A stretch of 5,945 nt of DNA, taken from the NCBI GenBank assembly GCA_018831025.1, contig JAHJRB010000040.1, positions 1 through 5,945 of the forward strand, read 5' to 3'. Under the pieces are notes generated by a model. The model was not told the DNA's origin, made no database searches, and saw only the letters and a list, made by a program, of their open reading frames with translations. Origin of the DNA: Nanobdellota archaeon. Its GTDB lineage: Archaea; Nanobdellota; Nanobdellia; SCGC-AAA011-G17; ARS1403. This document shows positions 1-4,369 of the stretch, piece by piece (within the stretch, counting starts at the first letter, position 1; each line of letters begins with the position of its first letter). A program made the position numbers and the translations under genes.

Positions 1-699
1 AAAAAAGCATTGGCAAAACAATTAAGCGGTTTGAGGGTAACAGAAGAATTAGTCCAAACTGCTATTAAAAAATTAAATTTACTTCATCAGCCAACAGAAT
101 GGTCTGAATCAGATTTATTAAGTTTAGCAACTTTCTTAAGAAAAGCAACAAAACCAATGATTATAGCAGCTAACAAAATAGACGTCCCTGGTGCTAGACT
201 TAACTTAGAAAAAGTAAAAAAAACATTTCCAGATTATACTATTTTGCCTTGCTCCGCAGAATCAGAGCTTGCTTTAAGAGAAGCAGCTAAAAATAATTTA
301 ATCAAATATATCCCAGGCAATAATAATTTTGAAATTTTAAACCAAGAAAAACTTAGTGAAAAACAATCTGCAGCTTTAAAATTTATAAAAATAAATGTAT
401 TAAAAGAATTTGATTCAACAGGAGTTCAACCAATCTTAGATTATATTGTATTTGATATTTTAAAATATATAGCAGTTTTCCCAGGGGGATTAAATAACCT
501 TGTTGATAAATCCGGTAATTGTTTGCCTGATTGCTTTTTAATGGAAAAAGATAGCACAGCATTGGATTTTGCATTTAGAGTACACCAAGATATAGGAAAT
601 AATTTTGTTAAGGCAATAGATGTAAAAACAAAAAATGCCATTGGAAGAGACCACAAATTAAAACACAGAGATGTGATAGAAATTAAGACGAAGAATTAA
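1..699 (+). CDS. ychF: YchF/Obg-family translation-associated GTPase with C-terminal TGS domain, 5' partial
   Basis: The frame is open from base 1, so the TTG at 10 is an internal codon and the true start lies upstream. The visible 232 codons correspond to about the last 60% of an archaeal YchF protein (usually near 390 residues). Seen: the G4 motif NKID at 172-183, which points to GTP rather than ATP (eukaryotic OLA1 has an altered motif); a G5-like PCSAE near 247-261; a helical insert; and a TGS domain from about 445 to the stop, with the PGG, LPDCFL and GRD...HRDVIEI blocks. YchF proteins bind ribosomes and are linked to translation and stress control. The Walker A part is outside the window. 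The last 49 codons are matched by a detached tail at 4224-4369, so this 3' end may have been supplied by the inserted element. A minus-strand gene overlaps its last 17 bases. Confidence 0.93.
   Translation, partial: KKALAKQLSGLRVTEELVQTAIKKLNLLHQPTEWSESDLLSLATFLRKATKPMIIAANKIDVPGARLNLEKVKKTFPDYTILPCSAESELALREAAKNNLIKYIPGNNNFEILNQEKLSEKQSAALKFIKINVLKEFDSTGVQPILDYIVFDILKYIAVFPGGLNNLVDKSGNCLPDCFLMEKDSTALDFAFRVHQDIGNNFVKAIDVKTKNAIGRDHKLKHRDVIEIKTKN
553..699 (+). repeat. Left copy of duplicated ychF 3' end (TGS C-terminal half)
   Basis: This segment encodes the final part of the TGS domain and is repeated in divergent form at 4224-4369 on the same strand. Over the last 43 residues I count 23 identities (53%), including FA..VH.D.G, AIDV, GRD and RDVIEI. 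The longest identical DNA stretch I found is the 11-mer TTGGAAGAGAC, at 641-651 here and 4311-4321 in the other copy. The low identity argues against a recent tandem duplication. It fits an incoming element that carried its own version of the gene's end. The direction of the exchange is inferred. Confidence 0.75.
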
Positions 700-1042
700 A
701 CCAAGGTCTATCCGGCACTAACCATTCTTTATAATTATCATTAAATTCATATAATTTTTTATTAAATCTATCAATTCCATTCAAATTTATTTTAATACTA
801 AATAATTTACTAATCAAATATAATTTATTAAGAGATATGCCACAACTTTTATTTTTCCAATTATTGTAGGTTTTTTTACAAATATTTAATTTATTACAGA
901 TCTCTCTTTTAGAATACCCTTTCATCTTAGAAAAAATATCTCTATGTGTCCTTTCAGATAGTTTTACCTTTGCATCTTCTATTCTATATACAATCTTTGG
1001 AAAATTGCTTTGATTATTTGTTTTTTTGACTATTTTTGCCAT
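683..1042 (-). CDS. Small helix-turn-helix protein of unknown role
   Basis: This 119-residue basic protein is rich in Lys, Asn and Ile. Residues about 42-64 (YSKREICNKLNICKKTYNNW) read as a helix-turn-helix: a short helix, a turn, then a recognition helix of the kind seen in Xre-like or transposase-type domains. A second helical stretch follows at 70-84. I do not recognise the family. The C-terminus (WFNSSS) is encoded antisense to the end of ychF, with the stop inside ychF, so the natural tail may have been lost or replaced at the element's edge. It lies 31 bases after the winged-helix gene on the same strand, and the two may be co-transcribed. A TATA-like 10-mer at 1051-1060 sits only 9-18 bases before the ATG, too close for a leaderless start there. 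Similar HTH modules precede homing-endonuclease domains, but no nuclease motif is present here. Confidence 0.6.
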   Translation of the reverse strand: MAKIVKKTNNQSNFPKIVYRIEDAKVKLSERTHRDIFSKMKGYSKREICNKLNICKKTYNNWKNKSCGISLNKLYLISKLFSIKINLNGIDRFNKKLYEFNDNYKEWLVPDRPWFNSSS

Positions 1043-1050
1043 TTCTAAAA

Positions 1051-1070
1051 TACATAAATACTTGAAAGTA
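1051..1070 (-). promoter_or_regulatory. TATA-like box and small inverted repeat between the two regulator genes
   Basis: On the minus strand, 1060-1051 reads TATTTATGTA, the same 10-mer that forms the TATA box of the neighbouring winged-helix gene (1371-1362). Overlapping it at 1059-1070 is a 5-bp inverted repeat, TACTT-GA-AAGTA. The box is only 9 bases from the ATG at 1042, so a start site 26 bases downstream would fall inside the reading frame. Its role is therefore uncertain: an operator, an internal promoter, or chance. Confidence 0.3.
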
Positions 1071-1073
1071 GTA

Positions 1074-1340
1074 CTATGGGCAACTTTTAATTTTCTTGCC
1101 TAGTTCTGTTAATTGGTATATTCTTCCTGTTTTTTCTTCTGGATTAATAATTTTTATAAGACCTAGTTGCTTTAATTCAGCTAAAGCTCTTGATACTGAG
1201 TTAAAATAGGTATTCGACTGTTTACCATATATGTTAATCACTAATTCAGAAGGCATTAAGGGCTTATCTATCGCTTTAAAGATTCTTAGCCTGTTCTTTC
1301 CTCTCTTAATTTTCCCAACTAATATTAAGATATTATTCAT
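1074..1340 (-). CDS. Winged-helix transcriptional regulator, archaeal ArsR/MarR-like
   Basis: This 88-residue protein looks like a single winged-helix DNA-binding domain. Residues 12-26 form the first helix (KRGKNRLRIFKAIDK). Residues 28-38 (LMPSELVINIY) form helix 2, and 43-60 with SVSRALAELKQLG form the recognition helix. A beta wing follows at 62-77 (IKIINPEEKTGRIYQLT), ending in the TELGKKI helix. The SVSRAL.EL...GLI...P....GR.Y.LTE.GK pattern is very common in archaeal one-domain regulators. There is no effector or metal-binding domain. The start at 1340 is supported by a TATA box centred about 26 bases upstream, giving a leaderless mRNA. A perfect 7-bp palindrome overlapping that promoter suggests autoregulation. 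The HTH gene 31 bases downstream may be co-transcribed. Target genes are unknown; the island's own promoters are plausible. Confidence 0.8.
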   Translation of the reverse strand: MNNILILVGKIKRGKNRLRIFKAIDKPLMPSELVINIYGKQSNTYFNSVSRALAELKQLGLIKIINPEEKTGRIYQLTELGKKIKSCP

Positions 1341-1349
1341 AGTAATCTA

Positions 1350-1367
1350 TATGTAACTTATTACATA
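1350..1367. promoter_or_regulatory. Palindromic operator candidate, 7-4-7
   Basis: TATGTAA-CTTA-TTACATA is a perfect inverted repeat with 7-bp arms and a 4-bp spacer, located 10-27 bases upstream of the winged-helix start. It overlaps the TATA box and the space up to the transcription start, where a bound dimer would block transcription. The neighbouring gene encodes a winged-helix protein, a family that binds palindromes of this size as dimers. Autorepression is inferred. Confidence 0.5.
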
Positions 1368-1371
1368 AATA
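1362..1371 (-). promoter_or_regulatory. TATA box of the winged-helix regulator gene
   Basis: Read on the minus strand, TATTTATGTA lies 22-31 bases before the ATG at 1340. This is the spacing expected for an archaeal TATA box serving a leaderless transcript that begins at or near the A of the start codon. Confidence 0.6.
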
Positions 1372-1446
1372 GTTTTACAATTAATTTTAAGAGAATTTAA
1401 GATAGTTTCGCAATAAATTTATAGTAGAAAAAAAATTCAACAATTA

Positions 1447-1453
1447 TTATAAA
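1447..1453 (+). promoter_or_regulatory. TATA box of the zinc-ribbon microprotein
   Basis: TTATAAA is placed 24-30 bases before the ATG at 1477, the right distance for a leaderless archaeal transcript. No Shine-Dalgarno sequence precedes this ATG, only a T-rich stretch, which agrees with leaderless initiation. Confidence 0.5.
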
Positions 1454-1476
1454 CCCTTATTACTTTTTTCTTATTT

Positions 1477-1548
1477 ATGCAATGTTTAAAATGTTTCAAA
1501 GAAATAAAAGATGATAGGATTTATTGTGATGAGTGTTTAGAAAAATAA
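1477..1548 (+). CDS. 23-residue zinc-ribbon/knuckle microprotein
   Basis: A 23-codon frame starts with ATG at 1477 and ends with TAA at 1546. It encodes MQCLKCF, a short acidic and basic linker, then YCDECLEK. The four cysteines at residues 3, 6, 17 and 20 form two CxxC knuckles ten residues apart, enough to hold one zinc ion in a minimal ribbon. Such a pattern is unlikely in random short frames, and a well-placed TATA box supports expression. It may be a free-standing zinc peptide that binds nucleic acid or protein, or the remaining N-terminus of a longer zinc-ribbon protein. It lies between the divergent winged-helix gene and the convergent 125-residue zinc-ribbon gene. Function is unknown. 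The frame alone is short, so existence as a gene is likely but not certain. Confidence 0.5.
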   Translation: MQCLKCFKEIKDDRIYCDECLEK

Positions 1549-1576
1549 ATTAATTATCTATTTTCCTCTAAAAAAT

Positions 1577-1954
1577 TTAAACAGGATGATTTTTATATTC
1601 ACTCCAGTCACCTATACATTCATTGCAGTGCCAGTCATTTAATTCTACATTAACCATTGTCTCTACTTCATCACTGGTTTTCCCGCATTTTGCACATTTT
1701 ATTATTTTCTCTGAAAATGTAGTTTCTTCTTCTGTATTCCACCAACCTGTTAGGTTTGGTCTTGTTTCTCCTAGGACTACACTCATAGCCTTTGCTTCGT
1801 TACGATAGTAAGCATTTACTATGTTTTCTTCACTGCCTCCTGCTTTTTTCATATTCTCTGCACATTTTTCCATGTATGCATCTATTCTTATTTTTTCAGT
1901 TTTTATTAATTTCATTTTAGAATAGTTTTTTCTAACATTTTTTAGCACCTCCAT
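1577..1954 (-). CDS. Small protein with C-terminal zinc ribbon, unknown function
   Basis: This 125-residue frame (112 if it starts at the internal ATG at 1915) has two parts. The N-terminal part is a helical, charged region of about 75 residues (IRIDAYMEKCAENMKKAGG, then NAYYRNEAKAMSVVLGE). The C-terminal part is a zinc ribbon with Cys87-x2-Cys90 (CAKCGK) and Cys110-x2-Cys113 (CNEC). I do not recognise a family; phage and plasmid small proteins often look like this. The start is ambiguous. A strong Shine-Dalgarno GGAGGTG at 1952-1946 lies inside the first codons of the longest frame and serves instead an 8-codon ORF at 1938-1912. That ORF's stop overlaps the ATG at 1915 (ATGA). No clear TATA box lies upstream of 1954. 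The gene converges on the microprotein gene at 1477-1548. It probably binds nucleic acid or protein through the ribbon, but this is inferred. Confidence 0.65.
   Translation of the reverse strand: MEVLKNVRKNYSKMKLIKTEKIRIDAYMEKCAENMKKAGGSEENIVNAYYRNEAKAMSVVLGETRPNLTGWWNTEEETTFSEKIIKCAKCGKTSDEVETMVNVELNDWHCNECIGDWSEYKNHPV
1912..1952 (-). promoter_or_regulatory. Strong Shine-Dalgarno and 8-codon leader ORF coupled to an internal start
   Basis: GGAGGTG (1952-1946) is followed after 7 bases by ATG at 1938, opening an 8-codon frame (MLEKTILK) that stops with TGA at 1914-1912. This stop overlaps the ATG at 1915 of the zinc-ribbon protein as ATGA, a usual arrangement for translational coupling. It suggests that the real product starts at 1915 after a leader peptide, rather than at 1954. 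Confidence 0.4.
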
Positions 1955-1992
1955 GCTGATTTTCTTTAGAGGTATACCATAGCGGAGAAGTC

Positions 1993-2278
1993 ATGAAATT
2001 GAACCTTTTTAGGAAAAACGTTCACGAAAAAAGGGACTATTCAATGAATCTTTAAAGCGTGCCTTAAAAAAGAAAATTAGATATTGGAGAGGGTAAATAA
2101 TAATGTTAGCAACTTCTAATGGATTTCAATGGGAAGGAGATATTGGCATTTCCTATAATATTGTTAAGAAGAAAGAATGAATATTGAAAGACTGAGAGTA
2201 GGTAGAAATATAGCTGATTTAGACTAGAAAAAGGCAGATTTAATCTTGTCAGTAATTCTATTGATTATTTATAAATAA
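1993..2278 (+). pseudogene. Run of broken or overlapping small ORFs; possible decayed gene
   Basis: No frame longer than about 30 codons exists in the gene-poor stretch 1955-2393, but gene-like pieces follow one another on the plus strand. A 20-codon ORF at 1993-2055 has GGAG ahead of it. A basic segment (ESLKRALKKKIRYWRG) ends at TAA 2094-2096 in another frame. A 25-codon ORF follows at 2103-2180, preceded by GGAGAGGG. A 16-codon ORF at 2177-2227 overlaps it by ATGA and, after a TAG at 2225, continues in frame for 16 codons (KKADLILSVILLIIYK) to 2278. Two frame changes and two stops would join these into roughly 90 residues, as expected for a degraded small gene. Alternatively they are separate coupled microproteins. 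I cannot assign a family. Confidence 0.35.
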
Positions 2279-2378
2279 CTTGTCAAAAATATAATCTCAA
2301 AAATAGTCAATTTTGTCAATAAATTATATTTTATTTATAAACAGATTGTCAAAAATAGAAAGATTTAAATACTATTTA
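2246..2378 (+). repeat. Regular TTGTCA repeat array (33-34 bp period) before the ATPase operon
   Basis: TTGTCA occurs four times, at 2246, 2280, 2313 and 2346, spaced 34, 33 and 33 bases, about three helical turns. Alternate units are more alike. Units 1 and 3 both contain TTATTTATAAA (2265-2275 and 2331-2341), and units 2 and 4 both begin TTGTCAAAAATA (2280 and 2346). The composite TTATTTATAAA-4 nt-TTGTCAAAAATA thus appears at 2265-2291 and 2331-2357, 24 of 27 bases identical and 66 bases apart. All sites lie on one face of the helix and end at the TATA box of the ATPase gene. They look like a multi-site operator or, alternatively, iterons of a replication origin. Confidence 0.6.
2364..2371 (+). 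promoter_or_regulatory. TATA box of the ATPase operon
   Basis: TTTAAATA is centred about 26 bases before the ATG at 2394, preceded by a purine-rich stretch (AGAAAGA) suitable as a TFB recognition element. No Shine-Dalgarno sequence precedes the ATG, so the mRNA is probably leaderless. The box directly follows the last TTGTCA repeat, so a protein on that repeat could touch TBP/TFB. Confidence 0.65.
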
Positions 2379-2393
2379 TCCATTTAAATCCAT

Positions 2394-3875
2394 ATGAGTG
2401 TATTTGATATAAGCCAATTAACTGAACAGAATTCATGGTGGGTCAATAAGTTTGATATTACCAAGGATTTTAAAATTAGCCAGTTTAATAAATTAGAATA
2501 TAGATGGGATCCTAATTTAAGGCACTATATTAATCTAGATAATGATGTTATTTACACAATAAGAGGACCCAGACAGGTTGGAAAAACTACCTTAATTAAA
2601 CTTATAATTAAAGATTTAATATTTGAAGGAACAAAACCTGAAAATATTTTCTTTTGGACTTGTGAAAGTAATAATTCCAAAGAACTTAATCAGATAATCC
2701 AAACTTATTTAGATTGGAGAATTAATTCAAATGAAGAAAGAAAATACATCTTCCTAGATGAAATTTGTGCTGTAAAGGAATGGTTTAAAGAAATAATTCA
2801 TTTTGCTAATAAGGGAAGTTTTGTTAATTGTTCCATCGTTTTAACTGGCTCACATTCTATGGACTTAAAACATTCCACCGAACTAATGCCAGGAAGAAGG
2901 GGTGGAGATGAAAATAACCCATTAGATAAAATTTTACTTCCTATGAAATTTTCTGAGTTTGTAACTTTGTTATGGCCAGAATTTAAGAGAATTATGTTTG
3001 ATTTAGAGATTGTAAAAACATCAGATAGACAAAGAAAAATATTTGATTTACTAAACGGAAAGATTGATAAGACTCTTCAAGATTTATTAATACATAAGAA
3101 AAAATTAGATTCATTGTTTGAATTATATCTTTTAACTGGAGGGATTCCTGCAGTGATTAACGAGTTTAAATCTAAAGACAATATTTCTACAAGATTGTTT
3201 AATGTTTATCTGCAAGCAATGGTAGGGGATTTACGTAGATATGGTTACAAAGATCATTATTTTAAACAAATTATGAGAGAGATATTTAATTCACTTTCTA
3301 ATCCAATAAGTTGGAATAGCTTTACTAAAACAACAGAAATAAAATCCCATAACACAGTTCAGGATTACATAACAGCATTAGAAGAATTATTTATTGCAAA
3401 TTTATCTTATAGGTGTTCAATACACGATAGAAGAATTCATTCATTTATGAAAAAAGTGTATGTTCAAGACCCTTTCATATTTCATGCATTACACGGATGG
3501 GCTAATGGAAAAAAAGATTATTTTGCTAATGCTAAAGCAAATACATTAAATTTAGAGATTAAAAGTAAATTAGTGGAGAGTGTCGTTTACAATCATCTTT
3601 GTAGATTTGCTTTTGGTTTAAATCCTCGGGATATGTTTGACCCAAAAGATAATATATGTTATTATGAAGACAAAAATAAAAAGGAAATTGATTTTGTTAT
3701 TTTATTTGATGAAGATTATTATCCTTTTGAAGTTAAGTATCAAGCAAGTATATCCAATTCAGACTTTTTTGCTTTTAAGTCATTTAGGAAAGGTGTATTA
3801 GTTACAAAAGATGATTTAGGAATTTACAGAAGCTATGTTAAGATTCCGGTTTCAATGTTATTATTATTGATATAG
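2394..3875 (+). CDS. AAA_14/DUF4143-type ATPase with C-terminal nuclease-like fold
   Basis: This 493-residue protein has the order typical of the archaeal and bacterial AAA_14 plus DUF4143 family. The P-loop is GPRQVGKT at 58-65, Walker B is YIFLDEI at 118-124, and the sensor-1 segment is VLTGSHS at 149-155. The family's arginine segment is PGRRGG at 166-171, and the GGIP motif is at 249-252. A winged-helix-like region spans about 298-332. VYVQDPF follows at 355-361. At the end, E395 (VES), EID at 431-433 and EVKY at 446-449 form a PD-(D/E)xK-like arrangement, probably a degenerate or active nuclease core. The length is normal to slightly long. The family is found widely in archaeal accessory regions; its biochemical role is poorly known, with ideas including mobile-element functions, toxin-like or defence activity, and chaperone-like remodelling. 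The start is fixed by the leaderless promoter. The small gene 9 bases downstream is probably co-expressed. Confidence 0.88.
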   Translation: MSVFDISQLTEQNSWWVNKFDITKDFKISQFNKLEYRWDPNLRHYINLDNDVIYTIRGPRQVGKTTLIKLIIKDLIFEGTKPENIFFWTCESNNSKELNQIIQTYLDWRINSNEERKYIFLDEICAVKEWFKEIIHFANKGSFVNCSIVLTGSHSMDLKHSTELMPGRRGGDENNPLDKILLPMKFSEFVTLLWPEFKRIMFDLEIVKTSDRQRKIFDLLNGKIDKTLQDLLIHKKKLDSLFELYLLTGGIPAVINEFKSKDNISTRLFNVYLQAMVGDLRRYGYKDHYFKQIMREIFNSLSNPISWNSFTKTTEIKSHNTVQDYITALEELFIANLSYRCSIHDRRIHSFMKKVYVQDPFIFHALHGWANGKKDYFANAKANTLNLEIKSKLVESVVYNHLCRFAFGLNPRDMFDPKDNICYYEDKNKKEIDFVILFDEDYYPFEVKYQASISNSDFFAFKSFRKGVLVTKDDLGIYRSYVKIPVSMLLLLI

Positions 3876-3880
3876 GTGAT
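3875..3880 (+). promoter_or_regulatory. Ribosome binding site of the second operon gene
   Basis: GGTGAT overlaps the last base of the ATPase stop codon and ends 4 bases before the ATG at 3885. It supports this start and translation from a shared mRNA, in contrast to the leaderless first gene. Confidence 0.5.
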
Positions 3881-3884
3881 TTGA

Positions 3885-4289
3885 ATGAAGGAAATAGAGA
3901 AGGAAATAAAAAAATTCAAAAAAGATGTAAGTGAAGATTATGTAAAAAATAGGATTGTAGATAAAATCACAAAATCTTATGCTGTAAATAACACCGATGG
4001 TTCTTTTATTCAAATACCTATTAAAATAAAAATAGAAAGAGAATGGTTTGAAGAAGAAAATTATTTTAATGGATTTGGATTTTTAGGAGAAAATATCGCT
4101 ATGAGGGAAACTAATTTCCTAATTAAGAAAATATTAGAATTAAAATCTCCTATAAAATGTAAAAATAAAAAAGAAATTAAAAGAAAAATTTACAGTTTTT
4201 TAAAAGATGACATAATTACTGGGTCTGGAGAAGAAGATTTGCTTATAAGGTTCATAAAGACCTTGGTGATAAATTCATCCGAGCTATAG
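3885..4289 (+). CDS. Small protein of unknown function co-transcribed with the ATPase; chimeric C-terminus
   Basis: The gene starts 9 bases after the ATPase stop and is preceded by GGTGAT at 3875-3880, a good archaeal Shine-Dalgarno, so the two form an operon. The frame has 134 codons. Residues 1-30 are a charged amphipathic helix. Residues 38-58 look like beta strands (FIQIPIKIKIEREWF), and 74-108 are helical and Lys-rich. No family is recognised, and no transmembrane or signal sequence is seen. From about residue 113 (GSGEED, base 4221) the DNA is the stranded ychF tail. After base 4240 the protein reads that tail in the wrong frame until a TAG at 4287. So the last roughly 16-22 residues are probably not original, and the native end of this protein was lost or altered at the island's right border. 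It may partner with or regulate the ATPase. Confidence 0.65.
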   Translation: MKEIEKEIKKFKKDVSEDYVKNRIVDKITKSYAVNNTDGSFIQIPIKIKIEREWFEEENYFNGFGFLGENIAMRETNFLIKKILELKSPIKCKNKKEIKRKIYSFLKDDIITGSGEEDLLIRFIKTLVINSSEL

Positions 4290-4369
4290 ATGTTAGGAAA
4301 AAATTGCCCGTTGGAAGAGACAATATTTTAAAAAATAGAGACGTAATAGAAATTGTAGCAGACAGATAA
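4221..4369 (+). pseudogene. ychF: Detached 3' fragment of a ychF gene (TGS domain end)
   Basis: In the frame of 4238-4369 the DNA encodes FAYKVHKDLG, FIRAIDVRKK, GRD and NRDVIEIVADR, then TAA. This is the end of a YchF TGS domain and aligns with the tail at 568-699 (23 of 43 residues identical). Similarity continues upstream as GSGEED at 4221-4238, but only if one T is added in the TTT run near 4238-4240. The fragment is therefore either frameshifted or joined there to foreign DNA. There is no GTPase body and no start codon in this frame after the TGA at 4208. The TAA at 4367-4369 directly abuts the stop of the convergent membrane-protein gene, the tight packing expected of the original chromosomal locus. 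I infer that this is the native 3' end displaced by the island. Confidence 0.8.

Larger units (their letters stand above)
700..4220. mobile_element. Putative integrated island in the 3' end of ychF
   Basis: About 3.5 kb lies between two same-strand copies of the ychF tail. The copy at 1-699 is joined to the gene body, while the copy at 4224-4369 is a headless fragment that abuts the next chromosomal gene with no gap. This is what insertion into the gene with regeneration of its 3' end would leave. The cargo is typical accessory material: two DNA-binding proteins, two zinc-ribbon proteins, a decayed small-ORF stretch, a repeat array, and an AAA_14/DUF4143 ATPase operon. The boundaries are approximate, since crossover could lie anywhere within the duplicated tails. 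No recombinase gene is visible, so the element may be a remnant or may be mobilised in trans. An ordinary duplication followed by gene accumulation is the main alternative. Confidence 0.55.

Noticed and set aside
10..12. TTG at 10 as the start of the GTPase gene
   Set aside because: The frame is open to base 1 and the N-terminal G1-G3 motifs are missing, so the gene begins upstream of the window.
383..656. Two minus-strand frames antisense to ychF (383-574 and 441-656)
   Set aside because: They lie opposite the well-supported TGS-domain coding sequence, have no promoter or recognisable motif, and are shadows of that gene.
1623..1808. Plus-strand 61-codon frame
   Set aside because: It is antisense to the zinc-ribbon protein at 1577-1954, is Ser/Phe-rich in the way of complement translations, and has no start signals.
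2004..2034. CCTTTTT / AAAAAGG hairpin as a terminator
   Set aside because: The arms are A/T-dominated with a 17-base loop, there is no following T-run, and such pairings are common by chance in DNA of this composition.
2177..2278. Pyrrolysine-type readthrough of the TAG at 2225
   Set aside because: No methylamine methyltransferase or pyl context exists and the frame is short. A decayed gene is simpler.
2246..2378. CRISPR array
   Set aside because: The spacing is regular, but the shared core is only 6-12 bases, the intervening DNA is itself repeated between units, and no cas genes are present.
700..4220. Casposon or integrase-driven provirus
   Set aside because: No Cas1, DNA polymerase B, tyrosine or serine recombinase, transposase or capsid gene is visible. 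Only the insertion pattern resembles such elements.
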